Below, in pieces: positions 24,773 through 33,076 of a DNA stretch of 64,000 nt. The position numbers and the translations under genes were made by a program. The stretch comes from Pseudomonas putida (GTDB lineage Bacteria; Pseudomonadota; Gammaproteobacteria; Pseudomonadales; Pseudomonadaceae), in contig NZ_CP109603.1 of NCBI RefSeq assembly GCF_025905425.1, positions 966,001-1,030,000 of the forward strand. Direction: 5' to 3'. Position 1 is the stretch's first letter; each line of letters opens with the position of its first letter. The notes beneath the pieces were generated by a model. The model was not told where the DNA came from, made no database searches, and saw nothing but the letters and a program-made list of their open reading frames with translations.

Positions 24773-26215
24773 ATGACCAACCTGCTGCTATACCAGCGTA
24801 TCGCCCAGCAACTGGCCGAGGACATCCGTCGCGGTGTCTACCAGCCAGGCGAGCGCGTACCCTCCGTGCGTAAGATGAGCGCCCAGCTCAACGTCAGCCA
24901 TGCCACGGTGCTGCAGGCCTATGCCAATCTCGAAGACCAGGGGCTGATCCGTGCGCGTCCGCAGTCGGGGTATTACGTTCACCAAACCCCGGCCCTGACT
25001 GCGCAGACGCCGGACATCGCCCGTGTGGAGCGCCCTGGCCTGGTGACCCGGGCCAGCATCATCCAGCAGGTATTGACCGAGGCCCGCCGCGATGGCGTGT
25101 TCCCGTTCGGTGCGGCGGTTCCCCATGTGGACTACCTGCCGGTGCGTGCCCTGCACCAGCAGATTGCCAAGGTGACCCGCTTCCATAGCCCGCGCGCTTT
25201 CAGCTACATGTTCAGCCCAGGCTTCGAGCCGCTGCGCCGGCAGATCGCCATTCGCATGCGCGATGCGGGGGTGCTGGTTGACCCGCGTGAAGTCATCGTG
25301 ACCCATGGTTGTGTCGATGCGTTGCAGATGTCCCTGCGGGTGCTGACCCGCCCGGGGGATCTGATCGCTGCCGAATCGCCGACCTATTACGGTTTGCTGC
25401 AGTTGGCCGATTTGCTGGGCCTGAAAGTCATCGAGATCCCCAGCGATCCGTCCACCGGCGTCAGCCTTGAGGCCTTGCAGCTGGCGGCCAACCAGTGGTC
25501 GATCAAGGCGCTGGTGCTGACGGCGCGCCTGAGCAACCCGTTGGGCGGCACTATCCCCGAGGAGCGGCAGAAGCAGTTGCTGCGTCTGGCTTCGGACTTC
25601 GATATTCAGATCATCGAAGACGACATCTATGGCGAGCTGATGTTCGAGCAGGGCAAGACCAAGGCGCTCAAGGCATTCGATCGACTGGATCGAGTGATCT
25701 ACTGCTCAAGCTTTTCCAAGACGCTGTCGCCGGGTGTGCGTGTCGGCTGGATGGTGGCGGGGCGCTACCAGGAGGAAATCCAGCGCCTGCAGACGTTCAC
25801 CACCCATTCGGCATGCAGTGTGACGCAGATGGGGGTGGCTGCTTACCTGGAGAACGGCGGCTATGACCGCCATCTGCGCTACATCCGCCAGGAATACCGC
25901 AAAAACCTCAGCGCCTACCAGCTGGCGGTGCAGCAGCACTTCCCCGAAGGCACTCAGATGACTCGCCCAACGGGGGGGTTCATTCTGTGGGTGAGCCTGC
26001 CGGGGCGCGTCAATACCCAGGATCTGCATGTGCGGGCGCTGGAGCAGGGCATCAGTATTGCGCCAGGGTTGATCTTCAGTAACACCGAACAGTTCAACCA
26101 CTGCATCCGGCTTAACTGCGGGATTCCGTGGAATAAAGAAGCCGAGAGGGCGGTGATTACCCTTGGCCTGTTGGCTCAGCAATTGTGCAGGGAGACTACG
26201 GGTTCGCTTTTGTAG
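24773..26215 (+). CDS. MocR/PdxR-type regulator (GntR HTH fused to class I aminotransferase)
   Basis: A 480-residue protein. Residues about 10-70 form a GntR winged helix (YQPGERVPSVRKMSAQLNVSHATV). The rest is an aminotransferase fold with the PLP lysine in YCSSFSKTLSPGVRVG. The start was set at 24773 (ATG) where homology begins. MocR proteins bind DNA as head-to-tail dimers and sense PLP or amino compounds. Neighbours give no clear target; autoregulation is possible. Confidence 0.88.
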   Translation: MTNLLLYQRIAQQLAEDIRRGVYQPGERVPSVRKMSAQLNVSHATVLQAYANLEDQGLIRARPQSGYYVHQTPALTAQTPDIARVERPGLVTRASIIQQVLTEARRDGVFPFGAAVPHVDYLPVRALHQQIAKVTRFHSPRAFSYMFSPGFEPLRRQIAIRMRDAGVLVDPREVIVTHGCVDALQMSLRVLTRPGDLIAAESPTYYGLLQLADLLGLKVIEIPSDPSTGVSLEALQLAANQWSIKALVLTARLSNPLGGTIPEERQKQLLRLASDFDIQIIEDDIYGELMFEQGKTKALKAFDRLDRVIYCSSFSKTLSPGVRVGWMVAGRYQEEIQRLQTFTTHSACSVTQMGVAAYLENGGYDRHLRYIRQEYRKNLSAYQLAVQQHFPEGTQMTRPTGGFILWVSLPGRVNTQDLHVRALEQGISIAPGLIFSNTEQFNHCIRLNCGIPWNKEAERAVITLGLLAQQLCRETTGSLL

Positions 26216-26271
26216 GCTTGCCAGGCGCTGACGGAACAGGGAGCATACGCATTTTCCCAGCCTGACTGTCG

Positions 26272-26754
26272 ATGTCCATGAAACTGTTGCGCTGTATCGC
26301 CCTGAGCTTTTGCCTCGCACCGCTCTGCCACTTCAGCAATGTGGCCCAGGCTGCACAGCTTGCTGCAGAGGCGCGTGCTCCCCAAACCAAGCCTGTGCAG
26401 AAGGCCGCAGCCAAGCCTGTGACCAAGCAGGCTGCCAGCAAGGCCAAGGCAAAGCCTGTGCGCAAGCCGGCCAGCAAACAGGTCAGTAAGGCGGTAGCCA
26501 AGCCGTTGCCCAAACCTAAGCTGGACCTGAGCCTGCCTGTCGAAATGGTCAATGACCTTGAGCCTAATGTGGGCAATTCGACCACGCGGCGCAAACCTTT
26601 GCTGCCCGCCATGTTCACCGAAAAGCCGCCAACTAATGAAAGCCCGTTCCAGCTCAACGGCCGATTGATCAGCAACGAAATGCAGCTGCAATTGCGCAAC
26701 GAGAGCCGCCACGATGTGGAAGGGGCGGCGATCGAATTCGAGTACCGTCAGTAG
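26272..26754 (+). CDS. Exported Lys/Ala/Pro-rich protein of unknown function
   Basis: A 160-residue protein with a signal peptide (MKLLRCIALSF..NVAQA). A low-complexity tract (about residues 35-85) is built of short KPV/KPA/AAKP units, and a small conserved-looking C-terminal part ends IEFEYRQ. Databases sometimes name such proteins translation initiation factor 2 because of the low-complexity tract; that name is unsupported, since no GTPase motif is present. The basic tract could bind anionic envelope polymers. The start could also be the second ATG, 26278. Confidence 0.7.
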   Translation: MSMKLLRCIALSFCLAPLCHFSNVAQAAQLAAEARAPQTKPVQKAAAKPVTKQAASKAKAKPVRKPASKQVSKAVAKPLPKPKLDLSLPVEMVNDLEPNVGNSTTRRKPLLPAMFTEKPPTNESPFQLNGRLISNEMQLQLRNESRHDVEGAAIEFEYRQ

Positions 26755-26804
26755 CCAATGAACTGACTGCCGGGTCACGGCAGATTTCATCGGGCCAGTA
26801 ATTT

Positions 26805-26818
26805 CAAACGCACGTTTG
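26805..26818. promoter_or_regulatory. PsrA-like operator upstream of the YkgJ/START pair
   Basis: CAAAC-GCAC-GTTTG fits the PsrA consensus and is flanked by T and A to give a near-perfect 16-base palindrome. It lies 66 bases before the YkgJ-family start, a typical operator position. Confidence 0.6.
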
Positions 26819-26884
26819 AGCGGTTACTATCCGGGGACGTTCGTCCCGTTTTGCTCCAGGGGGACCTGATTTTGGTGAATAGCC

Positions 26885-27139
26885 ATGAATTGCCGTGAGG
26901 GTTGCGGTGCTTGCTGCATCGCCCCGTCCATCAGCTCTGCAATGCCGCGCATGCCTCATGGCAAGCCGGCGGGTGAGCGCTGCCTGCACCTGACTGTCGA
27001 CAACCTCTGCGACCTGTTCGGCAAGCCCGAGCGCCCGGCGGTGTGCGGCGGTTTCAAGGCGGATGTCGAGGTGTGCGGCAGTGATCGCGATGAGGCAATC
27101 AGGATTCTCGGCTGGTGGGAGCAGATGACGGCGGCGTGA
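26885..27139 (+). CDS. YkgJ-family cysteine-cluster protein
   Basis: An 84-residue protein with the YkgJ pattern: CREGCGACC at residues 3-11, C about residue 33, C about residue 42 and VCGGF near residue 55. Members are thought to bind zinc or iron; none has a settled function. It is followed after 30 bases by the START-domain gene, and a PsrA-like operator stands in front of the pair. Confidence 0.85.
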   Translation: MNCREGCGACCIAPSISSAMPRMPHGKPAGERCLHLTVDNLCDLFGKPERPAVCGGFKADVEVCGSDRDEAIRILGWWEQMTAA

Positions 27140-27169
27140 CAGGCTGGATCTTCGACAACAAGGATAAAG

Positions 27170-27778
27170 ATGATGAGATCGTTCAAGCGTATTGCACTGC
27201 TGTGTGGCATGGGGGTGTTGCTGGCGCCCGCGGCCTGGGCCGAGAACTGGCAGGTGGCCAAGGACGAGGATGGGATCAAGGTTTCCCTCAGTGAGGTAGC
27301 GGGCTCCAAGTACAAGGCTTACCGCGGTGTCACTGTGATCAAGGCGCCACTGGCCAAGGTCCAGGCGCTGCAAGAGGATGTGGTCGGGGCTTGTGCCTGG
27401 GTCCACGAGTGCAAATTGCAGAAACTGCTCAAGCGTGAAGGCGACCAGAGCTGGACCTACACCCAGTTCAACACGCCATGGCCAGTGACGCCGCGCGATT
27501 CGGTGCTGCGTGTCACCACGGTAAAGGACGCGGATGGCAGTCTGACGCGCAACCTGAAGGAAGAGCCGGCCTATATCCCGGACGAGAAGGGGTTTGTGCG
27601 GGTGGCGAAAGTCGAGGGCTTCTGGAAGTTGGTGCCCAAGGGCGACACTACAGAAGTGACCTATCAGGTGCACACCGAGCCGGGTGGCAGTGTGCCGGCG
27701 ATGGTGGCCAACAAGTTCGTGGTCGATGCGCCGTTCAATACCCTGAAAGCCTTGCGTGAGCGGGCTGAGAAAAACTGA
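27170..27778 (+). CDS. Exported START-domain lipid-binding protein
   Basis: A 202-residue protein with a signal peptide (FKRIALLCGMGVLLAPAAWA, cleavage near residue 25), then a START/SRPBCC domain. Typical segments are QTWVHECK-like (GACAWVHECKLQKLL), TPWPVTPRDSVLR and VEGFWKLVPKGDTTEVTYQVHTEPGG. START folds hold a lipid in a hydrophobic cavity. Being periplasmic it may bind fatty acids or lipids, which fits a PsrA-type operator upstream. The start could be either of two adjacent ATGs, 27170 or 27173. Confidence 0.85.
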   Translation: MMRSFKRIALLCGMGVLLAPAAWAENWQVAKDEDGIKVSLSEVAGSKYKAYRGVTVIKAPLAKVQALQEDVVGACAWVHECKLQKLLKREGDQSWTYTQFNTPWPVTPRDSVLRVTTVKDADGSLTRNLKEEPAYIPDEKGFVRVAKVEGFWKLVPKGDTTEVTYQVHTEPGGSVPAMVANKFVVDAPFNTLKALRERAEKN

Positions 27779-27798
27779 GGTTTCGTGCTGCTTGTTCT

Positions 27799-27890
27799 GG
27801 CCTCTTCGCGGGCAAGCACGCTCCCACAAGTGCCTCACGATCTTCGGTACCTCTGTGGGGGCGGGTTTGCCCGCGAAGAGGCCGGTACAG
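27799..27890. repeat. Inverted pair of REP elements
   Basis: One copy (27799-27830) reads GGCCTCTTCGCGGGCAAGC and the second (27854-27890) reads the opposite way, ending CGCGAAGAGGCCGGTACAG. They flank 23 bases between the START gene and the gltA terminator. Confidence 0.85.
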
Positions 27891-27902
27891 GAAAAAGGCA
27901 AT

Positions 27903-27932
27903 AAAAAAGGCTGCCCGAGGGCAGCCTTTTTG
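27903..27932. terminator. Bidirectional terminator downstream of gltA and the START gene
   Basis: AAAAAGGCTGCC-CGAG-GGCAGCCTTTTT: perfect stem with T-runs on both strands between convergent genes. Confidence 0.9.
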
Positions 27933-27949
27933 CGTTCGGCTCGATGAGC

Positions 27950-29239
27950 TTACTTGCGGTCCTTCAGCGAGACGATGTCGCGCTTCTGCTCGCCGGTGTA
28001 CAGCTGGCGCGGGCGGCCAATCTTGTACGGGCTGGAGAGCATTTCTTTCCAGTGCGAGATCCAGCCCACGGTACGTGCCAGGGCGAAGATTACGGTGAAC
28101 ATGCTGGTCGGAATGCCGATCGCCTTGAGGATGATCCCCGAGTAGAAGTCGACGTTCGGGTACAGCGAGCGCTCGATGAAGTACGGATCGGTCAGGGCGA
28201 TCTCTTCCAGGCGCATGGCCAGTTCCAGCTGCGGGTCGTTCTTGATGCCCAGCTCGCGCAGGACTTCGTCGCAGGTCTGCTTCATCACGGTGGCGCGCGG
28301 GTCGCGGTTTTTGTAAACGCGGTGACCGAAGCCCATGAGCTTGAACGGATCGTTTTTGTCCTTGGCCTTGGCGATGAAGGTGTCGATGTTCGAGACATCG
28401 CCGATTTCATCGAGCATGGTCAGTACGGCTTCGTTCGCACCACCGTGGGCAGGGCCCCACAGTGCGGCGATACCGGCGGCGATACAAGCGAACGGGTTGG
28501 CACCCGAGGAGCCCGCCAGGCGCACGGTAGAGGTGGAGGCGTTCTGCTCGTGGTCGGCGTGGAGGATGAAGATCCGGTCCATTGCCTTGGCCAGCACCGG
28601 GCTGATCGGTTTGATCTCGCACGGGGTGTTGAACATCATGTGCAGGAAGTTTTCCGCGTACGACAGGTCGTTGCGCGGGTACATCATCGGCTGGCCCATG
28701 GAGTACTTGTAAACCATCGCGGCCAGGGTCGGCATCTTGGCGACCAGGCGCACCGCGGAAATTTCGCGGTGTTGCGGGTTATTGATGTCCAGGGAGTCGT
28801 GATAGAACGCCGACAGGGCGCCGACCACACCGCACATCACCGCCATTGGGTGAGCGTCGCGGCGGAAGCCGTTGAAGAAGGACTTCAGCTGCTCGTGAAC
28901 CATGGTGTGGTTTTTCACGGTGCTGACGAACTGGGCCTTCTGCTCGGCATTCGGCAGTTCGCCGTTGAGCAGCAGGTAGCAGGTTTCGAGGTAGTCCGAT
29001 TGCTCGGCGAGCTGTTCGATCGGGTAGCCGCGGTGCAGCAGAATACCCTTGTCGCCGTCGATGTAGGTGATCTTCGACTCGCACGAGGCGGTCGCCATGA
29101 AACCAGGGTCGAAGGTGAAGTGACCTGTGGCCCCCAACCCGCGGACGTCGATTACATCAGGACCAACGGTGCCGGTTAAAATGGGCAGCTCGACGGGGGC
29201 AGCGCCCTCGATGACCAACTGCGCTTTTTTGTCAGCCAT
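27950..29239 (-). CDS. gltA: Citrate synthase (type II)
   Basis: A 429-residue hexameric-type citrate synthase. Active-site regions are visible: [21 protein letters not shown] and [13 protein letters not shown]. It condenses acetyl-CoA and oxaloacetate to open the TCA cycle. It is divergent from sdhCDAB across a 351-base region and ends at a bidirectional terminator. Length and order are standard for Pseudomonas; nothing unusual was seen. Confidence 0.97.
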   Translation of the reverse strand: MADKKAQLVIEGAAPVELPILTGTVGPDVIDVRGLGATGHFTFDPGFMATASCESKITYIDGDKGILLHRGYPIEQLAEQSDYLETCYLLLNGELPNAEQKAQFVSTVKNHTMVHEQLKSFFNGFRRDAHPMAVMCGVVGALSAFYHDSLDINNPQHREISAVRLVAKMPTLAAMVYKYSMGQPMMYPRNDLSYAENFLHMMFNTPCEIKPISPVLAKAMDRIFILHADHEQNASTSTVRLAGSSGANPFACIAAGIAALWGPAHGGANEAVLTMLDEIGDVSNIDTFIAKAKDKNDPFKLMGFGHRVYKNRDPRATVMKQTCDEVLRELGIKNDPQLELAMRLEEIALTDPYFIERSLYPNVDFYSGIILKAIGIPTSMFTVIFALARTVGWISHWKEMLSSPYKIGRPRQLYTGEQKRDIVSLKDRK

Positions 29240-29590
29240 GTGGCCTCCTATTAATGCTTGAAATCATCAGACAGACCCCCCACGCAGGGCCCGCACCACT
29301 ATAGAGGGATAAATTCAGATGTCAATTTGCCTAAAGGCTGGTTGAAACGGGCTCTGAGGCCTGATTTTTCTCGAAATTCTCGCCCATTTACGCCTTTTGC
29401 GGGCTAAAGGCAATGCGCTATTTGGGCTACCCCATCACGTTGTCATAAGCAGCCTAACTGTCTATACTCGGCACCCGACCGCCAGGGGCTTGCAAGCCCG
29501 AACTGCTGGGGGTCGCCGTTCCCTGGGTGGTGGGTACCTGACCAGTACACTTACCAACAACTTTGCCCTGTTCGCTAGGGGCTCTTCAGT
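29240..29590. other. Divergent gltA-sdhC promoter region
   Basis: These 351 bases hold no supported gene. The part near gltA is AT-rich (ATAGAGGGATAAATTC, about 29299-29315). The part near sdhC has a clear sigma70-type promoter (29440-29468). A GC-rich stretch (29476-29540) follows as an untranslated leader. Confidence 0.6.
29440..29468 (+). promoter_or_regulatory. Sigma70-type promoter of sdhCDAB
   Basis: TTGTCA (29440-29445) and TATACT (29463-29468) with an optimal 17-base spacer. Transcription would start near 29475, giving a leader of about 115 bases before sdhC. Confidence 0.75.
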
Positions 29591-29977
29591 GTGAAAAAAG
29601 CCGTGAAAAGCCAACGACCTGTAAACCTAGACCTAAGGACCATCAAGCTCCCGATCACCGCGTACACGTCCATTCTGCACCGTATCTCCGGCGTCATCCT
29701 GTTCCTCGGCCTGGCCATCATGCTTTATGCATTGGGCAAGTCCCTGGGTTCCGAGGAAGGCTTCGGTGAGGTGAAGGCGTGTCTGACCAGTCCGCTGGCC
29801 AAACTGGTGACCTGGGCCCTGCTGTCCGCCCTGCTGTATCACCTGGTGGCAGGTGTTCGCCACCTGATCATGGACATGGGCATCGGTGAGACGCTGGAAG
29901 GCGGCAAACTGGGCTCGAAAATCGTGATTGTCATCTCCGTGGTGGTGATCGTTCTGGTGGGAGTTTGGGTATGGTAA
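29591..29977 (+). CDS. sdhC: Succinate dehydrogenase cytochrome b556 subunit
   Basis: A 128-residue membrane anchor with a GTG start and three hydrophobic helices. The SdhC motif (ITAYTSILHRISGVILF) and the haem-ligand region (LSALLYHLVAGVRHLIMD) are visible. It anchors SdhAB in the inner membrane and helps form the quinone site. Its stop codon lies inside the sdhD start (7-base overlap). Confidence 0.95.
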   Translation: MKKAVKSQRPVNLDLRTIKLPITAYTSILHRISGVILFLGLAIMLYALGKSLGSEEGFGEVKACLTSPLAKLVTWALLSALLYHLVAGVRHLIMDMGIGETLEGGKLGSKIVIVISVVVIVLVGVWVW

Positions 29978-30339
29978 CCAATGTCACGAACCTGTCGCGT
30001 TCGGGCCTCTATGACTGGATGGCACAGCGCGTCTCTGCGGTCGTTCTCGCGGCTTACTTCCTCTTCCTGATCGGTTACGTGGTAGCCCACCCAGGTATCG
30101 ACTATGCCCAGTGGCACGGTCTGTTCTCCAACAACGCGATGCGGATCTTCAGTCTGCTGGCCCTCGTTGCCCTGGGCGCTCACGCCTGGGTCGGCATGTG
30201 GACCATTGCCACCGACTACCTGACGCCGATGGCGTTCGGCAAGTCGGCAACTGCGATTCGTTTCCTGTTCCAGGCGGTATGCGGCGTTGCGATGTTCGCT
30301 TACTTCGTCTGGGGTGTGCAGATTCTCTGGGGTATCTGA
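29971..30339 (+). CDS. sdhD: Succinate dehydrogenase membrane anchor subunit
   Basis: A 122-residue, three-helix anchor. It starts MVTNVTNLSRSGLYDWMAQR and contains LGAHAWVGMWTIATDYL, with the second haem-ligand histidine. The ATG at 29971 overlaps the end of sdhC, which indicates coupled translation; the TTG two codons earlier is less likely. Confidence 0.94.
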   Translation: MVTNVTNLSRSGLYDWMAQRVSAVVLAAYFLFLIGYVVAHPGIDYAQWHGLFSNNAMRIFSLLALVALGAHAWVGMWTIATDYLTPMAFGKSATAIRFLFQAVCGVAMFAYFVWGVQILWGI

Positions 30340-30342
30340 TCC

Positions 30343-32115
30343 ATGGCTAGCATTCCAACTATTTCCTTCGACGCCATCATTATTGGTGGCGGCGGTGCCG
30401 GCATGCGCGCAGCGCTGCAGCTGGCTCAAGGTGGTCACAAGACTGCCGTAGTCACCAAGGTCTTCCCGACCCGTTCGCACACTGTATCCGCCCAGGGCGG
30501 CATCACCTGCGCCATCGCTTCGGCCGACCCGAACGATGACTGGCGCTGGCACATGTACGATACCGTCAAAGGTTCCGACTACATCGGTGACCAGGACGCT
30601 ATCGAATACATGTGTCAGGAAGGCCCGGCTGCGGTCTTCGAGCTGGACCACATGGGCCTGCCGTTCTCGCGTACCGAAACCGGCCGTATCTACCAGCGTC
30701 CGTTCGGTGGCCAGTCCAAGGACTTCGGCAAGGGTGGCCAGGCTGCCCGTACCTGCGCCGCCTCCGACCGTACCGGTCACGCGCTGCTGCACACCCTGTA
30801 CCAGGGCAACCTGAAAGCCGGCACCACCTTCCTCAACGAGTACTACGCCGTTGACCTGGTGAAGAACCAGGACGGCGCTTTCGTTGGTGTGATCGCAATC
30901 TGCATCGAAACCGGCGAAACCCTGTACATCAAGTCCAAGGCCACCGTTCTGGCCACTGGCGGTGCGGGCCGTATCTACGCCTCGACCACCAACGCCCTGA
31001 TCAACACCGGTGACGGTGTCGGCATGGCCCTGCGTGCCGGTGTACCGGTGCAGGACATCGAAATGTGGCAGTTCCACCCAACTGGCATTGCCGGCGCCGG
31101 TGTACTGGTCACCGAGGGTTGCCGCGGTGAAGGTGGCTACCTGATCAACGCCCACGGCGAGCGCTTCATGGAGCGTTACGCGCCGAACGCGAAAGACCTG
31201 GCCGGCCGCGACGTGGTTGCCCGCTCCATGGTCAAAGAGATCATCGCCGGCAATGGCGTGGGCCCGAACAAGGACCACGTACTGCTGAAGCTGGACCACC
31301 TGGGCGAGGAAGTGCTGCACAGCCGCCTGCCAGGTATCTGCGAGCTGTCCAAGACCTTCGCCCACGTCGACCCAGTGGTCGCGCCGGTGCCGGTCGTGCC
31401 AACCTGCCACTACATGATGGGTGGTGTTGCCACCAACATTCATGGCCAGGCCATCACCATGGACGCCGAAGGCAAGGACCACATCATCCCAGGCCTGTTC
31501 GCCGTAGGTGAAGTGGCGTGCGTATCGGTCCACGGCGCCAACCGCCTGGGCGGTAACTCGCTGCTCGACCTGGTGGTGTTCGGCCGTGCTGCCGGCCTGC
31601 ACCTGGAAAAGGCGCTGACCGAAGGCGTCGAGTACCGCGATGCCAGCGACACCGATGTCGACGTTGCCCTGAACCGCCTGAACAAGCTCAACGAGCGCAC
31701 CACTGGCGAAGACGTGGCAAGCCTGAAGCGCGAGCTGCAAAGCTGCATGCAGAACTACTTCGGTGTATTCCGTACTGGCGAATACATGCAGAAGGGTATC
31801 GAGCAGCTGGCTGGCCTGCGTGACCGCATCGCCAACGTGAAGATCAACGACAAGTCCCAGGCCTTCAACACCGCGCGTATCGAAGCGCTGGAGCTGCAGA
31901 ACCTGCTGGAAGTTGCCGAAGCTACCGCCATTGCGGCCGAAGCCCGTAAAGAGTCGCGCGGCGCTCACGCCCGTGAAGACTTCGAAGACCGTGACGACGA
32001 GAACTGGCTGTGCCACACCCTGTACTACCCGGGTGAGAAGCGCGTTGCCAAGCGTGGCGTCAACTTTGCGCCGAAGACCGTACCGGCCTTCGAGCCAAAA
32101 ATCCGGACTTACTAA
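30343..32115 (+). CDS. sdhA: Succinate dehydrogenase flavoprotein subunit
   Basis: A 590-residue subunit with the FAD Rossmann motif ([16 protein letters not shown]), the covalent-flavin His region ([12 protein letters not shown]) and the active-site segments [15 protein letters not shown] and [18 protein letters not shown]. It oxidises succinate to fumarate on the cytoplasmic face of complex II. It starts 3 bases after sdhD. Confidence 0.97.
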   Translation: MASIPTISFDAIIIGGGGAGMRAALQLAQGGHKTAVVTKVFPTRSHTVSAQGGITCAIASADPNDDWRWHMYDTVKGSDYIGDQDAIEYMCQEGPAAVFELDHMGLPFSRTETGRIYQRPFGGQSKDFGKGGQAARTCAASDRTGHALLHTLYQGNLKAGTTFLNEYYAVDLVKNQDGAFVGVIAICIETGETLYIKSKATVLATGGAGRIYASTTNALINTGDGVGMALRAGVPVQDIEMWQFHPTGIAGAGVLVTEGCRGEGGYLINAHGERFMERYAPNAKDLAGRDVVARSMVKEIIAGNGVGPNKDHVLLKLDHLGEEVLHSRLPGICELSKTFAHVDPVVAPVPVVPTCHYMMGGVATNIHGQAITMDAEGKDHIIPGLFAVGEVACVSVHGANRLGGNSLLDLVVFGRAAGLHLEKALTEGVEYRDASDTDVDVALNRLNKLNERTTGEDVASLKRELQSCMQNYFGVFRTGEYMQKGIEQLAGLRDRIANVKINDKSQAFNTARIEALELQNLLEVAEATAIAAEARKESRGAHAREDFEDRDDENWLCHTLYYPGEKRVAKRGVNFAPKTVPAFEPKIRTY

Positions 32116-32126
32116 GGGTGGCTGCT

Positions 32127-32831
32127 ATGTTGAAAGTCGAAGTTTATCGTTACAACCCCGACACCGACTCGGCGCCCAAGATGGAGTCGTTCGACGTCGA
32201 TACCGGCGGCAAGGACCTGATGGTTCTGGACGTGCTGGCGCTGATCAAGGAAAAGGACGAGGGCTTCTCGTACCGTCGCTCCTGCCGTGAAGGCGTGTGC
32301 GGTTCCGATGGCATGAACATGAACGGCAAGAACGGCCTGGCCTGCATCACCCCGCTGTCGGGCGTGGTCAAGGGCAACAAGCTGGTACTGCGCCCGCTGC
32401 CGGGCCTGCCGGTCATTCGTGACCTGGTCGTCGACATGAGCATCTTCTACAAGCAGTACGAGAAGGTGAAGCCGTTCCTGCAGAACGACACGCCGGCCCC
32501 GGCCATCGAGCGTCTGCAGTCGCCAGAAGAGCGTGACAAGCTGGACGGTCTGTACGAGTGCATCCTGTGCGCTTGCTGCTCGACCTCCTGCCCATCGTTC
32601 TGGTGGAACCCAGACAAGTTCCTGGGCCCAGCGGCCCTGCTGCAGGCCTATCGCTTCCTGGCCGACAGCCGTGACACCAAGACCCAGGAGCGTCTGGCGT
32701 CCCTGGATGACCCGTTCAGCGTATTCCGCTGCCGCGGGATCATGAACTGCGTCAACGTTTGCCCGAAGGGTCTGAACCCGACCAAGGCAATCGGTCACGT
32801 ACGTAACATGCTGCTGCAAAGCGGCACCTGA
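32127..32831 (+). CDS. sdhB: Succinate dehydrogenase iron-sulfur subunit
   Basis: A 234-residue subunit with the 2Fe-2S cluster (SCREGVCGSDGMNMNG..LAC), the 4Fe-4S ligands (CILCACCSTSCP) and the 3Fe-4S ligands (CRGIMNCVNVCPKGL). The ATG at 32127, preceded by AAGGG, gives the usual N-terminus MLKVEVYRYNP; the GTG at 32118 was rejected. It relays electrons from SdhA to quinone. Confidence 0.97.
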   Translation: MLKVEVYRYNPDTDSAPKMESFDVDTGGKDLMVLDVLALIKEKDEGFSYRRSCREGVCGSDGMNMNGKNGLACITPLSGVVKGNKLVLRPLPGLPVIRDLVVDMSIFYKQYEKVKPFLQNDTPAPAIERLQSPEERDKLDGLYECILCACCSTSCPSFWWNPDKFLGPAALLQAYRFLADSRDTKTQERLASLDDPFSVFRCRGIMNCVNVCPKGLNPTKAIGHVRNMLLQSGT

Positions 32832-32953
32832 TCCAAAGCGTTGTAACTGCAGTAAGCCGAGGTGCGGGTGGTGAGCCCGCACTGAGGTAAACCTGAGCAA
32901 GGGCCCACAAAGCCCGCGCTCGATACCTATGAAGATATGAGACCAGCAGGGGC

Positions 32954-32975
32954 TTTCCGGGCTGGTACCCGGAAA
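32954..32975 (+). other. Hairpin in the sdhB-sucA gap
   Basis: TTTCCGGG and CCCGGAAA (8 perfect pairs) enclose a 6-base loop. There is no T-run, so it resembles an mRNA processing or stabilising element rather than a terminator, in the 245 bases between sdhB and sucA. Confidence 0.55.
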
Positions 32976-33076
32976 ATCAGCAAGATCCAAGTGGCGTGGT
33001 TCAGTCGCTGTGTTCGGACTTTTCCAGGTTTGCTGTGGCTCTCGCCGATCAGTCCCCTAACCGAGGGTGACCAAGC

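Noticed and set aside
26272-26754. Product name translation initiation factor 2
   Set aside because: The protein is exported, 160 residues long and lacks any GTPase motif; similarity to IF2 would come only from the Lys/Ala/Pro-rich tract.
29308-29332. TAAAT near gltA that might be an iron-starvation box
   Set aside because: No CGT follows at 16 or 17 bases, and gltA is not an iron-starvation gene.
29839-32016. A 725-codon minus-strand frame opposite sdhD and sdhA
   Set aside because: Antisense shadow of certain genes with no conserved motif or ribosome site.
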